Notes under the pieces: model-generated
The model's input: the letters and a program-made list of their open reading frames with translations, nothing else
Told to the model about the DNA's origin: nothing
Databases searched by the model: none
Source: CBDIHP01 sp965279195
GTDB taxonomy: Bacteria > Planctomycetota > Planctomycetia > Isosphaerales > Isosphaeraceae
Direction of reading: 5' to 3'
NCBI GenBank assembly: GCA_965279195.1
Contig: CBDIHP010000046.1
Coordinates: 62,001-126,000 of the forward strand
Length of the DNA stretch: 64,000 bases
Translations under genes and position numbers: made by a program
Part shown: positions 51,679-63,795 of the stretch, piece after piece
How the letters are laid out: each line of letters starts with the position of its first letter
Numbering within the stretch: position 1 is the first letter of the stretch

Positions 51679-53205
51679 TCACCTGGATGTGTTTGATTGT
51701 GCTTTGGCCCACCAGGCACGCCAGGCGCTGATGTCCTGGAAATGGTTCTCAGCGAATCTGCTCTTGAGCAAGGAAATCTCAGCAAATCGTTGATCTGGGA
51801 TGTCCGAGGGTGCCGACGGTTGCCCCAGCACGTCAAAGAGATCAGGGACGACCTCGGTGGAGTCCGTGTACAGGAGGATGGCCCAGCAGGCCCAGAATCG
51901 GGTATCGGCCCGGCCCTGGTGGGCGAGGCGGAGCAGGTCGGGGAGATCGCGGTCGGGGTCAGCTCCGAAGTCGGGCGAGGTGAGCCGGCGGATCACGGCG
52001 TAGGCGTTGGCATCGGGATGGAGCAGCAGGAGCCGGGCCAGTTCGCCCGTTGTCACCCGAGCCGGGCGCGAGAATCGGAACCACCGATCCCAGTCGTCGC
52101 GGGACCGGCGGGAGGTGTCGCCGCTGAGGAACTGGAGACATCGAACGTTGGTCTCCGCGACGGCCTTCGCCACCTGGAACCTCGCGAGGGCGGCCGGATC
52201 TATCGGCGTGGCCGTCGCGCGAACTTCGGCCGGTAGGCCCTCGATCAACTCCAGCCAGAAACCGTCGCCGTTCTTGCGCTCATGGTCCTGGCGCGCGGCG
52301 TCGAACTTGCCGTCGAGCCCCTCAATCCAGGCGAGTTCGGCCCGATGCGGGCGGACGAGGTCGACACCGTCCGGCGTCCCGAGCAGACGCTCCACAGCCC
52401 GTCGTCGCAGCTCGGCCGGCTGGTCAACTCGGCGTGCGAATTCGAGCAGCATCGCCCGTCCCCTGGGACGCATCACCAGGAGAGAATATTCGATCGCATG
52501 CGGGGCGATGATGGGATCGGCCAGCCAGCGCTCCAGCGAGGGGAACAGGCCGGGCCAGGCCGAGACCTTCAGGACGTTGTGGATGGCGTAGAGGACACTG
52601 GGATCGTGCTCGAAGCCGAGTTTCACCAGGAATTCGACCTCGCCCAGGCCCCCGATCTCATCGAGCAGCCCGATCCACGACGGCGTCCAGCGGGCCCGGT
52701 CGGGCCGGACCATGCCCAGGATCGATGCTCGAAGGGAATCGTCGAGACCCGTGGTCCTAACGCAACGAGCGATCACGTTGACCAGTTCCGCCTCAACGCC
52801 CGGCGGCAGCGTTCCCCGGATCACGAGGTCGGTCGAGTGGTTCACGAACCACGGGGGGATGCCCGGGGGCATCGGCTGTCGGAACAAGGGCTGGAGGCCC
52901 CGGGCGGCGTTGATCCGTCGCGAAGGGTCGGGGTCGGACGTGAGCGTCTCCAGGAAGGTTTCGATCGAGCGCCTTGGATCCGACCTCAGCAGCGTGTATT
53001 CATCCTGGCGCGGGACGTTCGGCCTGCCGTCGCTCCAGTAGATGCCCCAGTTGGATTCGGGGCCATTCTCGATCGTCTCGGCGATGGCGATGTCGACGCC
53101 ACGCCTCCACATCGCCCAGCCGAAGAGCCGGTAGCCCAGGGCCATGAGGCCGAACGCTACCACGAGGAGGATGAGCCCGCGAATGGTCAACCGGGGGCGA
53201 ACCAT
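51679..53205 (-). CDS. membrane-anchored hypothetical protein with HEAT-like helices
   Basis: A 508-aa protein I do not recognise. Residues ~9-27 form one TM helix (GLILLVVAFGLMALGYRLFG) near the N-terminus. The rest is Leu/Arg-rich and helical with paired-helix text (RRINAARGLQPLF, AELRRRAVERLLGTPDG, DTRFWACWAILLYTDSTEVV), suggesting degenerate HEAT repeats. Start ATG 53205. The upstream kup gene ends 27 bp before it. No partner is evident. Confidence 0.6.
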   Translation of the reverse strand: MVRPRLTIRGLILLVVAFGLMALGYRLFGWAMWRRGVDIAIAETIENGPESNWGIYWSDGRPNVPRQDEYTLLRSDPRRSIETFLETLTSDPDPSRRINAARGLQPLFRQPMPPGIPPWFVNHSTDLVIRGTLPPGVEAELVNVIARCVRTTGLDDSLRASILGMVRPDRARWTPSWIGLLDEIGGLGEVEFLVKLGFEHDPSVLYAIHNVLKVSAWPGLFPSLERWLADPIIAPHAIEYSLLVMRPRGRAMLLEFARRVDQPAELRRRAVERLLGTPDGVDLVRPHRAELAWIEGLDGKFDAARQDHERKNGDGFWLELIEGLPAEVRATATPIDPAALARFQVAKAVAETNVRCLQFLSGDTSRRSRDDWDRWFRFSRPARVTTGELARLLLLHPDANAYAVIRRLTSPDFGADPDRDLPDLLRLAHQGRADTRFWACWAILLYTDSTEVVPDLFDVLGQPSAPSDIPDQRFAEISLLKSRFAENHFQDISAWRAWWAKAQSNTSR

Positions 53206-53232
53206 TGACGGGCCCCATTTCTTATGCCAGAT

Positions 53233-55485
53233 TCAGCCGAGGCCCGCGTGTGAGGGTTCGAGCACGGAGACGGTGCCGTCGTTGATCTCGAGTTCGGGCA
53301 GTTCGACCCGCGCCCCCTCGGCGCTGAAGACGACGGGGATGGGTTCCTTGGAGACGGCGGCGTCGTAGAGCAGTCCGAAGAAGCGATGGGCTGGGGTCGA
53401 GAGGCGCAGGGTCAGGCGGAAGAGGAGCAGGCGGAGGCGGGACAGTGGGGGGAGGTCGGAGGAGAGGATCAGGTCCTCCTCGCCGATGGCGATGATCCAT
53501 CGGTCGGAAGGGATGTCGATCTCACCCTTGGCCTGGAGTTCCTGGAGCGCGCCGCGGATATCCGGCCGTTGCATGTAGCCATAGGTGCGCGAGACGGCGA
53601 CGATGTTCCGGCCGAGGTTGACGACCTCGGCTCTCTGGTTCGTCGGGGCCTCGGCCACCGAGATCTGGTTTACGTGAAACAGGGTGATGTGCGCGGGCAG
53701 GACGCCGTACTTCTTGAGGAAGATCCGGAGTTGCAGGGGTAAGTAATCGTCCTGGCTGCGGACGGGTCGCGAGCAGAGGAATACGAACGCGCGGTCGGTC
53801 TCGACGATCCGCCGGCGCCCCTGGACGAGCAGGCGGGCCGAGGGCAGGTTCTCGGCGATCGAGAGCTGGATCTCGTCCACCTTGTCGCGGAGCGCCACGA
53901 GCCAGGCGACCTTCTTGCCCCCCTCGACGCCGAAGCGGTAGAACGCCCGGGCGATCTCGTTCCGGCCCCACTGCCAGGTGAGCATGATCGCCACCAGCAC
54001 CACCGCGATCGCCACCGGGAAGTACCCGCCGTGGGCGAACTTGAGCAGGTTGCTCACGAAGAAGACCAGGTCGATCGCCAGGATCGGGGCCAGGATCGCC
54101 ACGGCCTTGGTCACCGACCAGCCCCAGCGGTAGTGGGCAACATATCCGAACGCGAGCGTGGTGATCCCCATCGTCCCCGTCACCGCGATGCCGTAGGCCG
54201 CCGCGAGGTTGCCGGCGGTCCGGAACACCAGGGTGATGACGACGCAGCCCAGGAACATGGCCCAGTTCACCCCGGGGATGTAGACCTGCCCCTCGGCGTC
54301 CCGGCTGGTGAACTGGACCTCGAACCGGGGGCAGAACCCCAGCGAGATCGCCTGCTTGACGATCGAGAACATGCCCGTGATCAGCGCCTGCGACGCGATG
54401 AACGCGGCGATGGCCGAGATCAACAGGTCGATGCCGAGGATCGCGTTGTCGACCGTGGCGGAGCCCGTCTTCGGGGTCAGGGCGTAGAACGTGTTGGCGC
54501 GAGGCGGGACGCCCTTCTCCAGGATATAGGCGACCTGGCCGCCGTAGTTCAGCAGCAGGCAGGGCAGCACCAGCCCGAACCACGACGCCATCACCGGCCG
54601 GCGTCCGGACTCGTGCGGCGGCAGGCTGACCGGGTCGGCCGGGGCCGCGCCCGAGTGGCTGGCGAAGTGGCCGATGTCCGCATACTTCGCCTCGCCGCCG
54701 GTCACCGCCAGGACGACCACGCCGAGGATCACGAACGCCCCCGCGCCCGGGAAATTCCAGAGGAATCCGAGTGCGTACAGGGGGTTGAAGGCCGAGAAGA
54801 CGTCGGGGTGCCGGAGGATCCAGGGCATTCCCTTGACGGCGATCCAGGGGAACCAGACGAGCATCATGAACCAGCCGAACAGCCCGCCGACCTGGCTCGT
54901 CCCGCGCCACTGGGCCTTGAAGAGCACGAACAGGCTGACCAGCGTCGCCATCACCGCCCAGACCTCGCCGAGCGGTTCATAGGCGCCGAGCATGCTGATG
55001 GGCGGGGTGATGACGCCGTCGGCCGCGAGCAGGCCGGCGGCGGCGACGACCAGGTAGCCGATCGCCGAGAGCCCGACGATCTTGCCCGTGTATCCCTTGA
55101 GCAGGCCCCAGAGCGCGAAGGTGCCGCCTTCACCCCGGTTGTCGGCCTTCATGATCAAGAGGTCATACTTCGCGGTCAGGAAGATGAGCGCCCAGAGCAC
55201 CAGGCTGAAGCCGCCGAGGGCCTCGCTCCGGGTGAGCAGGTCGCCCCCCTCGTTGAGCAACGCCTGGACCTGCTCGTGATCCTTGTGGTGGTGCTTGAGG
55301 GCGACCGTCTCGCGGGTGATTTCCATCACCGTGTAGAGGACGGAGGTGCCGATGTCGCCGTAGACGGTCCCGGTCGCCTCGCGGATGCGGGTGAAGAGCC
55401 CGCCGTGACCATGCCCGTGCCCGTGTTCCGATCCGTCGCAGTGCCCCGCGTCGGGCGTCGAGTGTCCTGAATGCGCCGCTTCCAC
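53233..55485 (-). CDS. kup: Kup-family potassium uptake transporter
   Basis: A 750-aa K+ transporter. Family motifs: ATGTVYGDIGTSVLYT, KYDLLIMKADNRGEGGTFAL, FILGVVVLAVTGGEAKYADI-like, GVPPRANTFYALTP, RFEVQFTSRDAEGQVYIPGV and AYGIAVTGTMGITT. About 12 TM helices and a long C-terminal cytoplasmic domain (~530-750). The N-terminus carries a His-rich stretch (HCDGSEHGHGHGHGG), unusual for Kup and possibly metal-binding. GTG 55485 is chosen because GGGAG precedes it. Kup couples K+ entry to protons and serves at low K+ or acidic pH. Confidence 0.93.
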   Translation of the reverse strand: MEAAHSGHSTPDAGHCDGSEHGHGHGHGGLFTRIREATGTVYGDIGTSVLYTVMEITRETVALKHHHKDHEQVQALLNEGGDLLTRSEALGGFSLVLWALIFLTAKYDLLIMKADNRGEGGTFALWGLLKGYTGKIVGLSAIGYLVVAAAGLLAADGVITPPISMLGAYEPLGEVWAVMATLVSLFVLFKAQWRGTSQVGGLFGWFMMLVWFPWIAVKGMPWILRHPDVFSAFNPLYALGFLWNFPGAGAFVILGVVVLAVTGGEAKYADIGHFASHSGAAPADPVSLPPHESGRRPVMASWFGLVLPCLLLNYGGQVAYILEKGVPPRANTFYALTPKTGSATVDNAILGIDLLISAIAAFIASQALITGMFSIVKQAISLGFCPRFEVQFTSRDAEGQVYIPGVNWAMFLGCVVITLVFRTAGNLAAAYGIAVTGTMGITTLAFGYVAHYRWGWSVTKAVAILAPILAIDLVFFVSNLLKFAHGGYFPVAIAVVLVAIMLTWQWGRNEIARAFYRFGVEGGKKVAWLVALRDKVDEIQLSIAENLPSARLLVQGRRRIVETDRAFVFLCSRPVRSQDDYLPLQLRIFLKKYGVLPAHITLFHVNQISVAEAPTNQRAEVVNLGRNIVAVSRTYGYMQRPDIRGALQELQAKGEIDIPSDRWIIAIGEEDLILSSDLPPLSRLRLLLFRLTLRLSTPAHRFFGLLYDAAVSKEPIPVVFSAEGARVELPELEINDGTVSVLEPSHAGLG

Positions 55486-55613
55486 TCGAAGGAACTCCCT
55501 GCGTCACGGACCGGGCCGGGACCAACTCCCTGGCTCCGTTCAGGATAGACGAAGGTGCTCCGCCCGCGAAAGGGGCGAGCGGCCGCGTCCGGCGGGGTTC
55601 CGATTCGGACATC

Positions 55614-56276
55614 TCAGCTGTTCAGGAAGTGAGCGCGGAAGCCACGGGCCCGGCCGATCAGCTCGTCGAACTCCTCGGGCTTGGCGAGCTTCGCCTGGCG
55701 GTAGACGATCAGCCAGCGGTCGTTGCCTTCGAGGCAGAGGATCTTCTCGGGCCCGAACTCTCGGACGATCGGCTCGCGGATCAGGTCACGGACCGCCGCG
55801 TCGTGCTCCCCGGTCACGAAGTGCTCCTTCGCGAACTCGGGGTACTGGTCGAGCTTGATCTCCTTGCCCGAGAACAACGCGCCGAAGACCTTGCCCAGCG
55901 ACCTCGGCTGGATCGAGAATCGCGGCACCCGGCGCTGACCGAGGTCGAATCCTACCACCGTCTGCCGCCAGTGTTTGGTGTGCTTGCCCCCGCCTGTCTT
56001 GTAGTAGTAGTCGAAGATGTAGAGCCCTTCGTCCTTGCCGCGACCGGTCATCAGGTTCTTCAGCGCCTTCCCTCGACCCTTGCCGAACAGTTCCATGCCC
56101 GATTGGGCGATCGGGAACCGCTCAGGCTTCGGGTCGAACTCAAACCCGAACCCCTCCGCCAGCGACTGGAGCAACTCCCTGCGCTTCTTCTCGTTCTGGA
56201 TGGCCGCAACGACCATGACGATCAAGAGCACCAGGAAGCCGCCGACGATTGCGAGGCCGAACCAATCGGTTTTCAT
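55614..56276 (-). CDS. single-TM hypothetical protein
   Basis: A 220-aa protein with an N-terminal TM (GLAIVGGFLVLLIVMVVAAI) followed by a basic EKKRREL and a mixed alpha/beta domain (YIFDYYYKTGGGKHTKHWRQ TVVGFD region, RFSIQPRS, FVTGEHDAAVRDLI). The arrangement recalls uncharacterised proteins with a cytoplasmic domain of PH-like strands. No function assigned. ATG 56276 is chosen over the longer frame because the TM starts there. Confidence 0.6.
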   Translation of the reverse strand: MKTDWFGLAIVGGFLVLLIVMVVAAIQNEKKRRELLQSLAEGFGFEFDPKPERFPIAQSGMELFGKGRGKALKNLMTGRGKDEGLYIFDYYYKTGGGKHTKHWRQTVVGFDLGQRRVPRFSIQPRSLGKVFGALFSGKEIKLDQYPEFAKEHFVTGEHDAAVRDLIREPIVREFGPEKILCLEGNDRWLIVYRQAKLAKPEEFDELIGRARGFRAHFLNS

Positions 56277-56480
56277 GAGAACACTCAATCGGAAGGTGGT
56301 GAGGGAGAGGTCGGCCAAAAGTTAGTCGCACTCGATCGCCGATTCAAGGCGCGAGCGGGGTGATCGAAACCGGACAAGACTGTCCGCTGGCGCGAACAAT
56401 CTCTATGATGTGCAGAATCTCAAATGATCGTCCGGGCCGGTTCGAATGCACCAGGCGGGGGCGTGAATGGGAGGCTGCGC

Positions 56481-57740
56481 ATGTCGTTCAAGGGGGTCTT
56501 CGCGGCGGTCGTCCTGGGGACGGCCCTGATCGTCGCGGCGGTGATGGTCAACTCGCGGCGGCCGACGTCGGACACGACGCAGCCGTCGCCGGCCTTCGTG
56601 AAGGCCACCGGCAAGTGCGCGGAGTGCCACCAGAGGGAGACCTCGGCGGTCGTCCACGAGTTCGAGATGAGCAAGCACAGCCAGGCGGGGATCAACTGCC
56701 TGGACTGCCACAAGGTCGCCGACCGGCAGGAGACCCTCGACCACCGGGGGTTCGCCATCGCGAAGAAGGTCACGGCGGCCAACTGCGCCCAGTGCCACAA
56801 GTCGGAGTACGACCAGTTCCTCCGGAGCCGGCACGCTGCGCCGGCTTGGGCGGCCGTGGCCGGCAAGCGCGACTTCACGGCCGAGCAGGTCATGTTCTCC
56901 GAGACCTACCACAAGGGGGCCGTCGACCGCCCGCCACACGACCTGATGAAGATCGAGGGCAACGCCCTGACCACCAAGGGCTGCCGCAAGTGCCACGACA
57001 TCGGCCGGCCGAATGCCGACGGTTCGATCGGTTCCTGCACCGCCTGCCACTCGCGGCATGCGGCCTCGGTGTCGCTCGCCAGGACCCCGGAGACCTGCGG
57101 CCAGTGCCACATGGGCCCGGACCATTCGCAGATCGAGATCTATCACGAATCCAAGCACGGCGTCCTGTTCAACGCCCAGAAGGGCCGCATGAATCTCGAC
57201 GCCCCGCCGAAGCGGCTGACCACCAAGGACATGCCGGTCCCGACCTGCACCACCTGCCACATGAGCGGGCTGGAAGGGCAGAAGGTGACCCACGACGTCA
57301 CCGAGCGGCTTTCGTACTGGCTGTTCGCCCCGGTTTCGCAGCAGCGGCCGAACTTCCTGTTGGGCCAGGCCAACATGAAGGAGGTCTGCCTCAAGTGCCA
57401 CACCACGCCGCGCGTGGAGACCTTCTACAAGGAGGCCACGGCCGTCCTGGAGGACACCAACAAGGTCGTCCAGCAGGCCGACGCGGTGATGAAGTCGCTC
57501 CGGGCCGAGAAGCGTCTCACTCCCGAGCCGTTCGATGAACCCATCGAATTCCTCTACTTCGACCTCTGGCACTACTTCGGCCGCACCGCCAAGCACGGCG
57601 CCTTCATGGGCGGGGCCGACTTCGTCCAGTGGCACGGCGCCTATGAGCTGGCGTTGAAATCGACCGAGCTGAAGCGTCAGGCCGAAGAAATTCGGTCGAA
57701 GCCGAAGGAGGCGTCCGGTGCGAACCCGCCCGCTCGTTGA
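56481..57740 (+). CDS. octaheme hydroxylamine-oxidoreductase-like cytochrome c
   Basis: A 419-aa protein with an uncleaved N-terminal helix (FKGVFAAVVLGTALIVAAVMV) and eight CxxCH sites between residues 46 and 307: CAECH, CLDCH, CAQCH, CRKCH, CTACH, CGQCH, CTTCH, CLKCH. Heme spacing, and the tail after heme 8 with a Tyr/Trp-rich helix (EFLYFDLWHYFG), fit the octaheme HAO family. The cross-linking Tyr of true HAO cannot be confirmed by eye, so it may act reductively (nitrite/hydroxylamine reductase, as in epsilon-proteobacterial Hao). ATG 56481 is set by GGGAGG six bases upstream. It overlaps the next gene by 23 bp. Confidence 0.87.
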   Translation: MSFKGVFAAVVLGTALIVAAVMVNSRRPTSDTTQPSPAFVKATGKCAECHQRETSAVVHEFEMSKHSQAGINCLDCHKVADRQETLDHRGFAIAKKVTAANCAQCHKSEYDQFLRSRHAAPAWAAVAGKRDFTAEQVMFSETYHKGAVDRPPHDLMKIEGNALTTKGCRKCHDIGRPNADGSIGSCTACHSRHAASVSLARTPETCGQCHMGPDHSQIEIYHESKHGVLFNAQKGRMNLDAPPKRLTTKDMPVPTCTTCHMSGLEGQKVTHDVTERLSYWLFAPVSQQRPNFLLGQANMKEVCLKCHTTPRVETFYKEATAVLEDTNKVVQQADAVMKSLRAEKRLTPEPFDEPIEFLYFDLWHYFGRTAKHGAFMGGADFVQWHGAYELALKSTELKRQAEEIRSKPKEASGANPPAR

Positions 57741-58587
57741 TCGGCTGGTCGCCGTCGGGCCGCTGCCCTGGGTCGAGCTATTCGCGGCGTCGAACCTGGC
57801 ATTCCTGGCCCTGGACATCTTCATTGCCCACTCGATCAATCGGTTCGTCCATCCGGCCGAGTGGCTTCCCCTGGTCTTCTCGATCGTCGCGACCGTGATG
57901 CTCCTGGTCGAGATGGCCTGGAAGGGGCCCAGGCCGACGGGGCACGGCGGTGACGGACGGTGGCTGGGGCTAATCGTGGGCTGGGGCTCGGTGGCCGTAG
58001 GAGTCGCCGGGCTTCTGCTGCATCTCCAGAGCGCGTTCTTCGAGGAGCAGACGCTCAAGAACCTGGTCTACACGGCTCCCTTCGCCGCGCCCCTGGCCTA
58101 CACGGGGCTGGGGCTGCTGGTCCTCCTCAACCGGATGATGCCGTCGGTCTCGGCCGAGTGGGCGACGTGGGTCGTCCTGCTCGCGCTGGGCGGCTTCCTG
58201 GGGAACTTCGTCCTGAGCCTGGCGGATCACGCCCAGAACGGGCTGGCCCATCCGATGGAGTGGTGGGCGGTGGACTCGGCCGCCCTGGCGATCGGGGCCC
58301 TGGCGATGCTCACGGCCTTGCCGGGGGATCGGGGACTTCGGCGCTACGTCGCCGCGATCCTGCTCGTGCAGGTCGCGACGGGGGTGGTGGGGGCCGGGTA
58401 CCACGTCGCGGGGAACCTGCGGCTACCGGGCGAGACGCTCTGGGACCGATTCCTCTACGGTGCCCCGGTCTTCGCACCCTTGCTGTTCGCCGACCTCGCA
58501 GGGCTGGCGGCGTTGGGGCTCTGGGGGCTCGCCCGGACAATTCCCTACTCGGCCGCATCACCTGCCGTTCAACTCAATCACCCATGA
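57718..58587 (+). CDS. 8-TM membrane protein, probable partner of the octaheme cytochrome
   Basis: A 289-aa membrane protein with about eight TM segments. Histidines lie in or at the helix ends (FIAHSINRF, LLLHLQSAFF, ADHAQNGLAH, GAGYHVAGN), compatible with b-type heme ligation or a quinol site. GTG 57718 has AAGGAGG before it and overlaps the cytochrome gene by 23 bp, so co-translation is likely. I do not recognise a family. A role passing electrons between the quinone pool and the octaheme protein is an inference from gene order and histidine placement. Confidence 0.7.
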   Translation: MRTRPLVDRLVAVGPLPWVELFAASNLAFLALDIFIAHSINRFVHPAEWLPLVFSIVATVMLLVEMAWKGPRPTGHGGDGRWLGLIVGWGSVAVGVAGLLLHLQSAFFEEQTLKNLVYTAPFAAPLAYTGLGLLVLLNRMMPSVSAEWATWVVLLALGGFLGNFVLSLADHAQNGLAHPMEWWAVDSAALAIGALAMLTALPGDRGLRRYVAAILLVQVATGVVGAGYHVAGNLRLPGETLWDRFLYGAPVFAPLLFADLAGLAALGLWGLARTIPYSAASPAVQLNHP

Positions 58588-58689
58588 TCTCCATTTTCTC
58601 TCTTTTCCGTGGACGGCGGTTGAAACGTTCGGGTTCGCATGTCATGGTTAGCGATCGGTCCCGAATCTCTCCTGCCCGGAGTGCGCACC

Positions 58690-59328
58690 ATGGCGAAGAA
58701 GCTGATCGTCGAGTTCCTCGGAACGTTCTTCCTTGTTTTGACCATCGGTCAGACGGTCATCAAGCCGAACGACGCCGGCCCGCTCGCCCCGCTGGCGATC
58801 GCCTCGGCGTTGATGGTCATGGTCTACGCCGGCGGCCACATCTCGGGTGCCCACTACAACCCGGCGGTGACCCTGGCCGTGCTGATCCGGGGCAAGATCG
58901 GGATCCTGCTGGCCCCGTTCTATATCCTGGCCCAGGTCGCCGGGGCCGGCGCGGCGGCGTTCACGGTGCTTTACCTCAAGCAGCAGCATGGCCAGCCCGG
59001 GCCGGTCGAGATGGTCCCCGCCCTCATCGCGGAGGCCCTTTTCACATTCGCCCTCGCCTATGTTGTGCTGAACGTCGCCACGGCCAAGGCGAATGCGGGT
59101 AACTCGTTCTACGGCCTGGCGATCGGATTCACCGTGCTGACCGGGGCCTTCGCCGTCGGGCCGATCTCCGGCGGCGCATTCAACCCGGCCGTGGCCGTCG
59201 GGGCGACGATCATGGGCCTGATCCCGATCAACAACATCTGGATCTACATGGCGGCCGACTTCGGCGGGGCCGCCGTCGCCGCCATCGTCTTCCTGATTCT
59301 CAACGCCGGTTCCGACGCCGAGGCCTGA
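58690..59328 (+). CDS. aquaporin / MIP-family channel
   Basis: A 212-aa channel with six TM helices and two NPA motifs, HYNPAVTL and AFNPAVAV. The N-terminus reads AKKLIVEFLGTFFLVLTI, typical of MIP. Selectivity-filter residues cannot be placed with certainty, so water versus glycerol or small neutral solutes is open. ATG 58690 has GGAG nine bases upstream; an ATG at 58639 is in frame but lacks family similarity. It follows the HAO-like operon by 102 bp and ends before a strong terminator. Confidence 0.92.
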   Translation: MAKKLIVEFLGTFFLVLTIGQTVIKPNDAGPLAPLAIASALMVMVYAGGHISGAHYNPAVTLAVLIRGKIGILLAPFYILAQVAGAGAAAFTVLYLKQQHGQPGPVEMVPALIAEALFTFALAYVVLNVATAKANAGNSFYGLAIGFTVLTGAFAVGPISGGAFNPAVAVGATIMGLIPINNIWIYMAADFGGAAVAAIVFLILNAGSDAEA

Positions 59329-59359
59329 GCCGGTTAGCCGGATCCGGACCCCACCCAAT

Positions 59360-59404
59360 GGGGCACGGCGGTCGCTGCTGCGATTGCCGTGCCCCTCGCT
59401 TTTT
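59360..59404 (+). terminator. rho-independent terminator after the aquaporin gene
   Basis: A perfect 10-bp stem GGGGCACGGC (59360-59369) / GCCGTGCCCC (59386-59395) encloses a 16-nt loop, followed by TTTTT at 59400-59404. Confidence 0.85.
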
Positions 59405-59452
59405 GCTAGTTTCGGGATTCGAGGCCGAACCGCCATCAGGGAGGATGGGACC

Positions 59453-60280
59453 TTGGACCGTGACGGAGCGGGACCGATTCACTGGTTCGTCGGCGACCTG
59501 GGAGACCCCTGGTCGGCCACGATCGCCCGCGCAATCCCCGGATTCTCGATCCAGATCGCCTGGGCCGAGGAGTGGGAGTCCCGGCCCTCGCCGGACGTCC
59601 TGGTCCTCCACCTGCCCAATCCCGGTCAGGCCGAATACCAGCGCATTTCCCGATGGAGGGAGGGCCTGATTGGGGACATGCCCCGGCTCATCCTCGCCGT
59701 CGGGCCGCACGCCAGGCAGGCCGAACTCGACCGCTGGCAAGGCGTTGCGAGCGAGATCCTGCCCGAGGCGGTCGCCGCCGACCTCCTCTCCGGGCGGCTG
59801 GGACGATCGGACTCGCGGCCCGTGCGACAACCGTTGCCGGTGATCGTGGTGAGCCGGAACTTCGAGACCCGGGCCCTCCTGGGCGACGCGATCCGGGACC
59901 TCGGTTTCGAAACGACGGAACAAAGCCAATTGCCCACGACGGGGGCTCCGCCGCTCCGGGGGCTGGTCGTCTGGGATGCACCCGCGCTGGAGTCGCGCTG
60001 GACGGAACCCCTGGAACGCCATGCGGTTGCGGCCCGGATCGTCTGTCTGATCGGGTTCGTCGACCGCGAACTGGTGCAGCAAGCCAGGGCTGCCGGGGCC
60101 GCCGCCTGCCTGGATGTCCCCTGGGACCTCGGCGACCTCAGTGCGGTCCTCGACAGGCTGGCCGGAGAACTCTCGACGGGCAAGACCGGGTCGGAGATCC
60201 TGGTGGACCCGCCGCACGAGGTCCCGCCGACCCCGGCCTCGCGCGTCCGGACGGCCAAACGAACCCAATCTCGCCCCTGA
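59453..60280 (+). CDS. receiver-like hypothetical protein upstream of mfd
   Basis: A 275-aa protein. The C-terminal half (VIVVSRNFETRALLGDAIRD LGFET, LRGLVVWDAPALESRW, VCLIGFVDRELVQQARAAGA) reads like a degenerate CheY receiver fold: beta-alpha pattern and an alanine-rich helix are present but the canonical phospho-acceptor Asp environment is not clear. The N-terminal half may be a second such module (WFVGDLGDPWSATIARAIPG, PDVLVLHLPNPG). TTG 59453 has GGAGG eight bases upstream. No kinase or output domain is adjacent. Function unknown. Confidence 0.65.
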   Translation: MDRDGAGPIHWFVGDLGDPWSATIARAIPGFSIQIAWAEEWESRPSPDVLVLHLPNPGQAEYQRISRWREGLIGDMPRLILAVGPHARQAELDRWQGVASEILPEAVAADLLSGRLGRSDSRPVRQPLPVIVVSRNFETRALLGDAIRDLGFETTEQSQLPTTGAPPLRGLVVWDAPALESRWTEPLERHAVAARIVCLIGFVDRELVQQARAAGAAACLDVPWDLGDLSAVLDRLAGELSTGKTGSEILVDPPHEVPPTPASRVRTAKRTQSRP

Positions 60281-60368
60281 TCGGGCCCCAAGCCCCAACG
60301 GGCATCCGACTTGCAGCGCGGACCGCCAGCCGACCTGACACCCTCGACCCGACACCCGAGACGACCCG

Positions 60369-63644
<3,276 letters not shown>

Positions 63645-63795
63645 GTCGGGGTTAAGGTCCCCCCGCCTCATTCCAGCGGGACCGCCAGTCGGTTCCCCGT
63701 CCGCCTTGCGCGACACCATTGCCCTCCAGCCCGGACGCGGCCGCCACGCGGGTCAAGGATCGACCCGGCATGCGGGGAAGACATGGAGGGTGTCG

